Source: Clostridia bacterium
Lineage (GTDB): Bacteria; Bacillota; Clostridia; Oscillospirales; CAG-272
Length of the DNA: 48,794 bases
Direction: 5' to 3'
Assembly: GCA_017397175.1 (NCBI GenBank)
Contig: JAFQKA010000028.1
Span: 1-48,794 of the forward strand
The notes under the pieces are model-generated. The model was not told where the DNA came from and did not search any database. It was given only the letters and a program-made list of their open reading frames with translations. This document shows positions 7,864 to 15,083 of the stretch, one piece after another. Numbering within the stretch: position 1 is the stretch's first letter; each line of letters starts with the position of its first letter. The position numbers and the translations under genes are program-made.

Positions 7864-8853
7864 CTATTCCAGTCCGCAGATCTCGCTGAGCACCTTTTGA
7901 ACCTTATAATCGTGCTCATATGTAAAGGGATTTTCCTTGGTTCCCATTATATATGCGTAAAAATCCTGCATCATGGTATCGTAGCGACCATTGGCTGTGT
8001 TATCCTCAAAGGTCAATATCTTCTTTCTGTCCTCGTATGCCCTGTCCGCGATCGTCAAGTCCGAATAGGTCATAGTTATAGGACGTTCAAGAGGACAAAT
8101 GTTGACCGTTCCACGGCTTCCGGAAACCATGAACTGACGGCGTCCAAATCCGTTTACCTCAACCGAGGATACAAAAACACGCGCCAGCGCTTTATCGTAT
8201 TCGAGAACCGCAAGGTTGTTATCCTCAAGGTCAACGCCGTGAAGACCAGTGTGCTTCAAAAACGAGGTCACGCGGTCGGGCTCGCCCAGAATGTAAACGA
8301 TAAGGTCGACCAGATGGCTTCCCAAAATATACATGATACCGCCCTTGAAGTTCGTCAGCCACTTTTTATAGCCTTCTCCGTGGTAAGTGCTCATTTCGGC
8401 GTTGATCGAATATATCTCGCCCAGGTCTCCGTTCTTGATGTGCTCCAGAGCCTGAAGTATGGCGGGATTATAGCGGTACATATACCCCATCTGGATCACC
8501 AGCTTTTGTGCCTCGGCATGGTCAAGCAGGGACTTCCACTCTGTCAGCGTTCCGCTTGCCGGCTTATCCATATGGATATGCTTTCCCGCATCTATGCACA
8601 TTTTTGCGTACTTTGTCAGATCCCACACGTCGCTCTCAACCAAGACAGCGTCCGATCTTTCAAGGATCTGATCCACCGACATACGTTCAAGACCTTCGTA
8701 GCCGCGCAGGCCGCCTCGGTCCTGTATCCATTTTTCATTTTCCTCCGCATAGCCGACTATCTCGAAAAGCTCGGGAAATTTGCGCGCGGCAAGCATTTTC
8801 GCCTCACCGTGATTGTGTCCGATTCCGATCTGACCAAGCTTTATTTTTTTCAT
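7864..8853 (-). CDS. Gfo/Idh/MocA-family oxidoreductase
   Basis: 329 residues. The NAD(P)-binding N-terminus is IKLGQIGIGHNHGEA, and the conserved catalytic region is HIHMDKPASGTLTEW (the EKP-like motif, here DKP). The C-terminal half carries GSHLVDLIVYILGEPDRV, with His-Leu-x-Asp placed as in the family. These enzymes oxidise or reduce cyclic or linear polyols and sugars. The ATG shares one base with the stop of the upstream dehydrogenase (TAATG), implying translational coupling. A TTGGAG site lies within the end of that gene. Substrate unknown. Confidence 0.92.
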   Translation of the reverse strand: MKKIKLGQIGIGHNHGEAKMLAARKFPELFEIVGYAEENEKWIQDRGGLRGYEGLERMSVDQILERSDAVLVESDVWDLTKYAKMCIDAGKHIHMDKPASGTLTEWKSLLDHAEAQKLVIQMGYMYRYNPAILQALEHIKNGDLGEIYSINAEMSTYHGEGYKKWLTNFKGGIMYILGSHLVDLIVYILGEPDRVTSFLKHTGLHGVDLEDNNLAVLEYDKALARVFVSSVEVNGFGRRQFMVSGSRGTVNICPLERPITMTYSDLTIADRAYEDRKKILTFEDNTANGRYDTMMQDFYAYIMGTKENPFTYEHDYKVQKVLSEICGLE

Positions 8854-9860
8854 TATACGTTTCTCCAATCAAAAACCGTTCCCATAGGGAAATTGGGATC
8901 GTCGCACAGTTCATTATAGACCCGAGGTGCGTTCCCGGGGTCCTCTATCCTCGAAACGATCGGCAGAACCTCAATTCGCTTCATGGCGATCATCTGCAGG
9001 ATCGCCTTGCAATCGTCCTGATGTGTCCAATGATGCGGATAGGATTCGACCTTGGGGCGCACGAAATTATGCGCTCCTATAAGCTTTACGCCCGGCTTAT
9101 GCACCTGTGTGTAATAATCCACCGCGCTGTCCGACACTCTCGTGCAGCCAAGGAGAGAGATCCTGCCCATCCACGAAGCGCACTCAAGCGCCTGACTCAT
9201 GGCTGAAGAAATTCCCGTTACCTCAACCGTTGCGCGGACACCCTTGCCGTTCGTTATTTCTTTTACAGTCTTTACAAAATCTTGATCAGAGGGGTCAAGC
9301 GCGTAATCCGCGCCAAGCTTGAGTGCCAATTCACGGCGTGCGGGATTGAGATCGGCGGCGATCAGAGGCATAGCCCCGCTGTTACGCAAAAATTGCGTGG
9401 AAAAAATCCCGAGAAGTCCTTGCCCCATTACCATGGCGGATTCTCCTATCTCAAGCTCCAGCTTTCACACGCCGCCAAGTCCCATAGACGCAATAATTAC
9501 AAATGCCGCCTCGAGGGACGAGACCCGATTTTCATCAAAATCCACCTTTGTGATGTCCGTCTCGGGGCGGATATTGTATTTCGAGTGCTGTCCGTGGTAA
9601 ACGAGTACCCTGTCGCCCTCTTGGACTGTTTTAACAAAAGGGCCGACCGCCTCGACCCGTCCCACACCGCAATAGCCCAGAGACATGGGAAACTCCTGCG
9701 CGGTGTTTTGCATTCCGAGGATACAGGCACGCTCGGTTCCGCCGCTGACAACAGTATATTCCATGCGGACAAGCACTTCTGTGCCCGTAGGATCACCTTT
9801 CTCTTTTTCGAGAAGCTCGGCTTTATGTATTTCTGTGAAAATAATTTGGTTGTTTTTCAC
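8853..9860 (-). pseudogene. Zinc-free medium-chain dehydrogenase interrupted by an in-frame TGA
   Basis: One reading frame of 335 sense and nonsense codons starts at GTG (9858-9860) after a near-perfect AAAGGAGGTGAT site. A TGA at 9465-9467 splits it. The N-terminal part (131 codons) is the GroES-like domain with VVSGGTERACILG and LGYCGVGRV. The C-terminal part, without frame change, is the Rossmann domain (MVMGQGLLGIFSTQFL). The stop sits between GLGGV and KLELEIGESA, where relatives commonly have Arg; CGA to TGA is one transition. The SGGTE motif resembles the bacteriochlorophyllide-dehydrogenase-like MDR branch. AGGAG stands 8 nt before the internal ATG at 9434, so the two halves might be made separately. 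Nonsense mutation, sequencing error or split enzyme are all possible; TGA recoding is unlikely. Confidence 0.8.
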
Positions 9861-9891
9861 AATATCACCTCCTTTACTGTCTAAATGATAC

Positions 9892-9919
9892 CACGCAGGG
9901 GAAAAAAGTAAATGTCAAA
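9892..9919 (-). promoter_or_regulatory. Possible promoter of the redox operon
   Basis: On the minus strand TATCAT lies about 35 nt before the GTG start, with TTTACT 16 nt upstream. A weak, non-consensus promoter would suit activation by the divergent AraC protein. Confidence 0.4.
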
Positions 9920-9926
9920 TGTGATA

Positions 9927-9961
9927 TTTTTGTCATTTTTGATACAAAATATTGACAAAAA
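9927..9961. promoter_or_regulatory. Inverted repeat in the araC/redox-operon intergenic region
   Basis: TTTTTGTCA (9927-9935) and TGACAAAAA (9953-9961) form a 9-bp inverted repeat with a 17-bp spacer. The right arm covers the -35 box of the araC promoter. This is a candidate AraC operator controlling both directions. Confidence 0.5.
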
Positions 9962-9980
9962 ACGCATAATTGTTTATAAT
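9952..9980 (+). promoter_or_regulatory. Sigma-A promoter of araC-trkA-trkH
   Basis: TTGACA (9952-9957), 17 nt, TATAAT (9975-9980): perfect consensus, about 26 nt before the araC start. Confidence 0.85.
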
Positions 9981-10006
9981 AATCTTCAAAGAAAGTGAGG
10001 GCTGAT

Positions 10007-10762
10007 ATGGAAAAATTGTTATCTCATATGATAATTAAGAAAATATACGGCGCGTCCTCGCTTTACACCGAAGAAGGCACCTGCGCAAAAAGAAATGACA
10101 GACCCTGCTTTGCCATTGTGATTAAATACGAGGGAGAGACCGTTTACAGGTGCGCGGGAGAAAGCATAGTTTCCAATCTCAACAACATTGTTATTTTGCC
10201 GAAAGGAAGCAGTTATTCCTGGGAATGCACGAAATCGGGACATTTTTTGAGCTTTGAATTTCAGTGCGATGCTATAGTCGACCGTATCCTGTCCTTCCCC
10301 GTGTCAAATGGAGAAGAAATACTCGATATTTTAAAAGGGATCGAGCGAAAAAGGCTCATAAAAAAGCCCTTGTATGAGACAGAATGTCTCAGGGACGCAT
10401 ACAGCGTTTTGCTGAAACTGGGTGAAACTCAGGCAAAGAAATACGTTCCCGGAGAAAAGACAAGGAGGCTTCAGCCCGTTATCGAGTTTATTTCAAAAAA
10501 TCTGAGCACCGATATAAAAAACGACGATTTGGCAAAAATGATAGGTGTTTCAACAGTTTATTTCAGAAAGCTGTTCGCTCAGGTCTACGGAACATCTCCT
10601 ATGAATTACGTAAAAAATCTCAGAATCAAAAAAGCCAAGGAAATGCTTCGAAGCGATCACGGAAGCATTACTGACATAGCTTTTTCTCTGGGATACTCAA
10701 ACATTTACGATTTTTCCCGTGATTTCAAAAAACGCACGGGTACACCGCCATCGAAATACTGA
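10007..10762 (+). CDS. AraC-family transcriptional regulator
   Basis: 251 residues from the ATG at 10007, which has a GTGAGG site 7 nt upstream. The N-terminal half (about 1-150) is a cupin-like sensing domain (VILPKGSSYSWEC). The C-terminal 95 residues carry two helix-turn-helix motifs, the second with ITDIAFSLGYSNIYDFSRDFKKRTGTPPSKY, the AraC signature. It is divergent from the dehydrogenase operon, with an inverted repeat between, and so probably controls it in response to a sugar-like ligand. Unusually, trkA follows 13 nt after its stop. Confidence 0.93.
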   Translation: MEKLLSHMIIKKIYGASSLYTEEGTCAKRNDRPCFAIVIKYEGETVYRCAGESIVSNLNNIVILPKGSSYSWECTKSGHFLSFEFQCDAIVDRILSFPVSNGEEILDILKGIERKRLIKKPLYETECLRDAYSVLLKLGETQAKKYVPGEKTRRLQPVIEFISKNLSTDIKNDDLAKMIGVSTVYFRKLFAQVYGTSPMNYVKNLRIKKAKEMLRSDHGSITDIAFSLGYSNIYDFSRDFKKRTGTPPSKY

Positions 10763-10775
10763 AAAGGAGCCGCAA

Positions 10776-12131
10776 ATGAAAATTGTGATAATAGGTCTCG
10801 GTACCATCGGAAGAACTATTTTAAAAAATCTGTCGGGTGAGGGACACACCATAACCATAATTGATGAAGATAAATCTAAAATCGAATCTCTGATCGAGAA
10901 ATACGACGTTTTCGGTGTGGTCGGCAACGGCGCTTGTCTTGATATTCAGAAAGAAGCGGGCATGGAAGGAGCCGATCTTGCGATCGTCCTTACAAACAGC
11001 GACGAAATGAACGTTTTTGCTTGTCTTGTGGCAAAAAAGATGGGAGTTAAAAGCACCATTGCCCGCGTCCGCAACCCCGATTACAGAAAGCAGATAATTG
11101 AAATGAAGGACGACCTGGGAATCGCCATGATAGTCAATCCCGAGCAGGAAATGGCAAACGAGATCTTCCACATCATCAATCTGCCCTCGGTAGCGCAGAT
11201 CGAAACCTTCGCAAAAGGAAGAGTTTCTCTTGTTGAGATCGTTGCGGAAAAAGGTTGCGCCCTTGTGGGTGAAACGCTTATTTCCCTGGGCAAAAAGCTA
11301 AAGACGAGAGTCCTTATCTGCGCGGTTCAGCGCGGCGACGAGGTATTTATCCCCTCGGGTAATTTTACGATCGAGGAAGGCGACAAGGTCCATTTTACAG
11401 CCGCCGCCAGAACCTTAGGCGATTTTCTTTCCGAGGTGAATCTAGTAAAATCCCCGCTGAAAAACATCATGATAATCGGCGGCGGCCGAATCGGATATTA
11501 TCTTGCCGACGCTCTGTCGCAAAAAAAATATTTGGTCAAACTGCTTGAGGATAATCCGCAAAAGGCAGAAGAGCTGGCTGAGCTCCTGCCACATGTTACG
11601 GTGATTCGCGGAAACGGTACGAAACACGACATTCTCGTAGAGGAAGGCATTGAGGCGATGGACGCTTTCGTGGCGCTTACCGACATTGACGAAGAGAACA
11701 TGATAGTTTCCATGTTTGCCAACAAGAAAAACGTAAGAAAGACAATCACTCAGATAAAAAACAACGACCTTTACAGTATGCTGGACGAGCTTGGCATTGA
11801 AAATACGGTCTCACCCAAGCACATCGTGGCAGGCAGGGTCATCAGCTACATTCGCGCTCTTGCAAATTCTGTGGGAAGTAAGGTCCTGACCATGTATCAG
11901 CTTGTAAACAATCAAGTCGAAGCCCTTGAATTTGCCGCAACACGCCACGAGGATTTTTACGACAAGCCCCTGCGCGAGCTTAACATCAAAAAGAACTGTC
12001 TTATCGCTTGCATTATCCGCAAAAACGAGATAATCATTCCCGACGGTAATTCTTCTATCAAGCTGGGCGACAACGTGGTCGTTGTGACTACCCACAAAAA
12101 CTTCGACGATCTTAACGACGCATTCGAATAA
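10776..12131 (+). CDS. trkA: Trk potassium uptake regulatory protein TrkA
   Basis: 451 residues, ATG after AAAAGGAG. Two RCK modules: the first NAD-binding Rossmann fold begins IVIIGLGTIGRTILKNL, the second at about residue 228 begins IMIIGGGRIGYYLADAL. Each is followed by an RCK-C ligand-binding domain (for example ALVGETLISLGKKL and YDKPLRELNIKKN). This double layout is standard for TrkA of about 450 residues. It forms the cytoplasmic gating ring on TrkH and binds nucleotides. It precedes trkH by 9 nt. In Firmicutes RCK proteins often respond to c-di-AMP, and a c-di-AMP synthase is also in this window, but binding here is inference. Confidence 0.96.
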   Translation: MKIVIIGLGTIGRTILKNLSGEGHTITIIDEDKSKIESLIEKYDVFGVVGNGACLDIQKEAGMEGADLAIVLTNSDEMNVFACLVAKKMGVKSTIARVRNPDYRKQIIEMKDDLGIAMIVNPEQEMANEIFHIINLPSVAQIETFAKGRVSLVEIVAEKGCALVGETLISLGKKLKTRVLICAVQRGDEVFIPSGNFTIEEGDKVHFTAAARTLGDFLSEVNLVKSPLKNIMIIGGGRIGYYLADALSQKKYLVKLLEDNPQKAEELAELLPHVTVIRGNGTKHDILVEEGIEAMDAFVALTDIDEENMIVSMFANKKNVRKTITQIKNNDLYSMLDELGIENTVSPKHIVAGRVISYIRALANSVGSKVLTMYQLVNNQVEALEFAATRHEDFYDKPLRELNIKKNCLIACIIRKNEIIIPDGNSSIKLGDNVVVVTTHKNFDDLNDAFE

Positions 12132-12140
12132 AGGAAGCTT

Positions 12141-13682
12141 ATGAACTACAAAAAATTAGGTAAGATCTTGGGTAAGATCATGATCCTTGAGGCCATCTTG
12201 ATGCTGGCTCCTCTTGCGGTCAGTCTGATCTACCGGGAATCTTTTAAGAACATTCTCGCATTTGTGATTCCGATAATACTGCTGGCGGCAATCGGTTTTG
12301 CTTTGCAGATCCCAAAACCGCAAAGAAATAATCTTTATCAAAAGGAAGGCTTTGCATTGACGGCTTTGGTTTGGGTCGTCATGGCACTGTTCGGTGCTCT
12401 GCCGTTCGTCATCAACGGAGACATTCCGAATTACGCAGACGCTTTTTTTGAGATCATGTCCGGCTTTACCACAACGGGTGCAAGCGTAGTTTCGGACATA
12501 ACCGAGCTTTGTCGATCAACTCTTTTCTGGAGAAGCTTTTCTCACTGGATCGGCGGCATGGGTATTCTCGTTTTCGTGCTGATCTTCATTCCCGAAAGCG
12601 ACGACGGCTCGTCCATGCACCTGCTCCGTGCGGAAAGCCCGGGTCCTCAGGTGGGAAAGATCGTTTCAAAAATGAAGGTGACCACCCGAATCCTCTACCT
12701 TATCTACTTAGGTCTGACTATACTTGAAATTGTGATCTTAATGCTCGACAAGCCCATTGCAGGTTATGAAAAAGATCAGTTCTTCATCAGTCTGCTGACG
12801 ACATTCGGAAGTGCGGGCACGGGTGGATTCGGGGTTATACCAAACAGTATAGAGCTGTTCAATCCGTTCTCACAGTATGCTATTTCGATCTTTCTGTTGT
12901 TGTTCGGTTGCAATTTCAGCATCTATTACCTGCTTCTTATAGGCAAGCTCCGAGACGTTTTCAGGAGCGAAGAATTCCGCGCCTACATTCTGTCGATAAC
13001 GGCAGCGGTGGGGGTTGTCTTCCTCAGCCTTGTCGGACGGTTCGAAGCTTTTTCTCAGATTTATACCACCGAGGAGGCTTTCCGCCATTCCCTTTTCCAG
13101 GTTGCGTCTCTGATAACCACCACAGGCTATTCAACGTCTGATTTTAACGTTTGGCCAATGTCGGCAAGAACGACCCTCGTACTTGTGATGTTTATAGGTG
13201 CCATGGCAGGCTCCACCGCAGGCGGAATAAAAACGTCACGAATCGTTATTGCCGTAAAAGGCGCTTACGTCAACGTAAGAAAGCTAATCAATCCCCGTTA
13301 CGTTCCCAAAGTGAAATTCGAGGGAAAAAGCCTTGAGGAAAAGACTATAAACGATGTTTTCGCTTTTATTACGCTGTATTTTTTCCTTTTCCTCGGAGTT
13401 CTTTTCCTACTTTCCTTCGATCCGGTGAACGGCCAAACAGTTTCCGTTATTTCAGATGCCGGCGCGTACACGGTAAAACACGGATTTTTCTCAAACTTCT
13501 CTTCAGTACTTGCATGCATATCGAACATTGGTCCCGGATTTGAGACCGTCGGTCCTTATGCCAACTATTCACTGTTCAGCGCATTCTCAAAGGTCATTCT
13601 TTCCTTTACAATGCTTCTCGGCAGACTTGAGATCCTTCCTGTTCTCCTTCTTTTCAACAGAAGGACTTGGAAGAAAATATAA
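12141..13682 (+). CDS. trkH: Trk potassium transporter membrane subunit TrkH
   Basis: 513 residues and highly hydrophobic. The four pore loops of the Trk/Ktr/HKT fold are visible: TTGAS (about 112), GSAGTGGFGV (about 222), TTTGYST (about 327) and GPGFETVGP (about 460). Each has a conserved Gly of the selectivity filter. It conducts K+ (or Na+) across the membrane under TrkA control. A start after AAAGGAAG and the 9-nt gap to trkA show co-translation. A strong terminator follows. Confidence 0.96.
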   Translation: MNYKKLGKILGKIMILEAILMLAPLAVSLIYRESFKNILAFVIPIILLAAIGFALQIPKPQRNNLYQKEGFALTALVWVVMALFGALPFVINGDIPNYADAFFEIMSGFTTTGASVVSDITELCRSTLFWRSFSHWIGGMGILVFVLIFIPESDDGSSMHLLRAESPGPQVGKIVSKMKVTTRILYLIYLGLTILEIVILMLDKPIAGYEKDQFFISLLTTFGSAGTGGFGVIPNSIELFNPFSQYAISIFLLLFGCNFSIYYLLLIGKLRDVFRSEEFRAYILSITAAVGVVFLSLVGRFEAFSQIYTTEEAFRHSLFQVASLITTTGYSTSDFNVWPMSARTTLVLVMFIGAMAGSTAGGIKTSRIVIAVKGAYVNVRKLINPRYVPKVKFEGKSLEEKTINDVFAFITLYFFLFLGVLFLLSFDPVNGQTVSVISDAGAYTVKHGFFSNFSSVLACISNIGPGFETVGPYANYSLFSAFSKVILSFTMLLGRLEILPVLLLFNRRTWKKI

Positions 13683-13688
13683 AAAATG

Positions 13689-13715
13689 CCCCGCTCAAAA
13701 TTGAGCGGGGTTTTT
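13689..13715 (+). terminator. Terminator of araC-trkA-trkH
   Basis: CCCCGCTCA and TGAGCGGGG with a short AAAT loop, followed by TTTTT. Confidence 0.92.
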
Positions 13716-13720
13716 GCAAT

Positions 13721-14052
13721 GACGGATGTCTCGGCAAACAAAAAAGGAGGATAAATCCTTTTTGCGGACTCTGAACCTACATTTGCGCTAACGTTCAGTT
13801 TTAACCGTGTCAACACAGCGCAAATTTTTCAAATTCGCGCAGCAAATTTGAGAAGGTTCGAGACGGATGTCTCGGCAAACAAAAAAGGAGGATAAATCCT
13901 TTTTGCGGACTCTGAACCTTAACCTGCGCGTTCATCTTCTGAAACATTTCTCTCTCACCGCAGGCTTTTTCAAATTCGCGCAGCGAATTTGAGAAGGTTC
14001 GAGACGGATGTCTCGGCAAACAAAAAAGGAGGATTTATCCTCCTTTTTTGTT
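13721..14052. repeat. 141-bp tandem repeat array (three starts, about 2.4 units)
   Basis: The sequence GACGGATGTCTCGGCAAAC starts at 13721, 13862 and 14003, exactly 141 bp apart. Each conserved block holds nested inverted repeats: CAAATTCGC/GCGAATTTG (copies 2 and 3), CGAGAC/GTCTCG, AAAAAGGA/TCCTTTTT, and an outer AGGTTC/GAACCT. Between blocks about 60 bp differ, yet each spacer has its own hairpin (ATTTGCGCT/AGCGCAAAT in the first, CCTGCG/CGCAGG in the second). The third block merges into the terminator of the tRNA gene. Short minus-strand frames across it encode a repeated peptide and are not credible genes. The origin is unknown. Confidence 0.85.
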
Positions 14053-14055
14053 TGG
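14018..14055 (-). terminator. Terminator of the tRNA gene
   Basis: An 18-bp perfect inverted repeat (AACAAAAAAGGAGGAT and its complement, loop of about 2 nt) starts at the tRNA CCA end. On the minus strand it gives a stem with a T run. The other repeat blocks carry shortened versions of this hairpin. Confidence 0.85.
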
Positions 14056-14129
14056 TGGGGCATCAAGGACTCGAACCTTGGACCGACCGGTTATGAGCCG
14101 GTAGCTCTAACCAACTGAGCTAATGCCCC
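14053..14129 (-). tRNA. tRNA with anticodon CAU (elongator Met or lysidine-type Ile2)
   Basis: 77 nt including encoded CCA. The 7-bp acceptor is GGGGCAT/ATGCCCC with discriminator A. The D arm is GCTC..GAGC. The anticodon stem ACCGG/CCGGT encloses CTCATAA. The T arm is CAAGG/CCTTG around TTCGAGT. It is not the initiator, since position 1-72 is paired. CAU may be elongator Met, or Ile2 if C34 is made lysidine by TilS. The D arm and anticodon loop look rather like Bacillus Ile2, so I leave this open. Confidence 0.95.
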
Positions 14130-14147
14130 GTATTTTGCAACGTTGCT

Positions 14148-14176
14148 ATTATACATCAGTTCGGTCATTTTGTCAA
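14148..14176 (-). promoter_or_regulatory. Promoter of the tRNA gene
   Basis: Minus strand TTGACA (14171-14176), 17 nt, TATAAT (14148-14153). The -10 box ends 18 nt before the tRNA 5' end. A low-GC hairpin (GCTTTTTTG/CAAAAAAGC, about 14179-14205) directly upstream may end the preceding transcript. Confidence 0.88.
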
Positions 14177-14232
14177 GTGCTTTTTTGGAAATCTTTCAAA
14201 AAAGCCGGTACAAGTTCTCGTCTTCGTTTTAT

Positions 14233-15072
14233 TTACCAACCTGTTACCTCGCAAAGTTTTTTATAGTTTTCTACAACTTGAGGGATCGTTACGTACTCTT
14301 CCCTATCACGGGGCTTACTCAGCTCGTACATGGCAACGCCGCGGAAATCAAGCTCGTCAAGAAGTCGCGCGATCTCTGCCCAATCATTGTTGCCGTCAAA
14401 TGGCAGACGATGACGCTCGTCGCCGCCATCGTAGTCCGAAATATGTATAGTCTCGATTCGTCCCTTCATTCCGCCGTCAAGAAGTGCCTGAAGAAAAACG
14501 GGGTTTGACTGCTGCGAAATATGGTTTGTATCAAAGGTCATCTGAAGCCCGGGCACGGCGCGCAGGATCTTCAGCATATCGTCAGAATGGTTGCAAAGGC
14601 AAGTACGAGGCAGGTCCTCAACTGCAAGGACGGCTCCCTTTTCACGGCAGATACCGCTGAGATATGAAAGATTTTTGATCGCCTTGTCTATCAATGCAGG
14701 ACGATCTTTATCCTCGTTCGGCTCGGACGAGGGGTGGATAACTACAATCTTTATGCCCATTTCAAGAGCGATTCGGGTATATTTTTCAAGGATATCCATT
14801 GCCCATTTATCATTATCCGGGTCAAGGTTTGCAGGGTGGAGCTTCTGGCTGAACGGCAGGTGAAAGGACCAGAACGTGACACCGTGACGCGCCGCCATTT
14901 CGACCACGCCCAAGGGATCGGTCTCAACGGGGCTTTTTTCAAGAACAGTCAAATTAGATATAGAAAGTTCGCAATATTTTACACCGTTTTTTTCGTATTC
15001 CTCAAAGAGTTTTTCACTAAAATCCCCAAGATATGCACCGATACAGCTTGAAATTCCAAGTTCTCTTTTCAT
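14233..15072 (-). CDS. Sugar phosphate isomerase/epimerase-like TIM-barrel protein
   Basis: 279 residues, ATG after AAGGAG. It fits the xylose-isomerase-like TIM-barrel family (AP endonuclease 2 fold). Metal-site candidates are Glu in LAVEDLPRT, Asp/His in MTFDTNHIS, His in IHISDYDGGDERHRLPF and Glu in VAMYELSKP. Early strands give VTFWSFHLPF and IKIVVIHPSSEPN. Family members are isomerases, epimerases, dehydratases or hydroxypyruvate isomerases; the substrate cannot be assigned. It lies 11 nt downstream of an SGNH hydrolase gene under the same promoter, suggesting use of a sugar freed by that esterase. Confidence 0.9.
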   Translation of the reverse strand: MKRELGISSCIGAYLGDFSEKLFEEYEKNGVKYCELSISNLTVLEKSPVETDPLGVVEMAARHGVTFWSFHLPFSQKLHPANLDPDNDKWAMDILEKYTRIALEMGIKIVVIHPSSEPNEDKDRPALIDKAIKNLSYLSGICREKGAVLAVEDLPRTCLCNHSDDMLKILRAVPGLQMTFDTNHISQQSNPVFLQALLDGGMKGRIETIHISDYDGGDERHRLPFDGNNDWAEIARLLDELDFRGVAMYELSKPRDREEYVTIPQVVENYKKLCEVTGW

Positions 15073-15083
15073 TGTCTTACTCC

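Noticed and set aside
7543..8919. 458-codon plus-strand frame opposite the Gfo/Idh and SDR genes
   Set aside because: It spans two real minus-strand genes with clear motifs; product is low-complexity and unlike any family.
9465..9467. TGA as selenocysteine or other recoding in the split dehydrogenase
   Set aside because: The position is not catalytic, relatives lack Cys there, and TGA is used as a normal stop by several genes in this window.
13810..14019. Minus-strand frame encoding the repeated peptide LPRHPSRTFSN
   Set aside because: Arises from the 141-bp repeat; no ribosome binding site and it ends where the repeat ends.
13721..14052. CRISPR array
   Set aside because: Units are 141 bp with long palindromic blocks and only three copies; repeat and spacer lengths do not fit.
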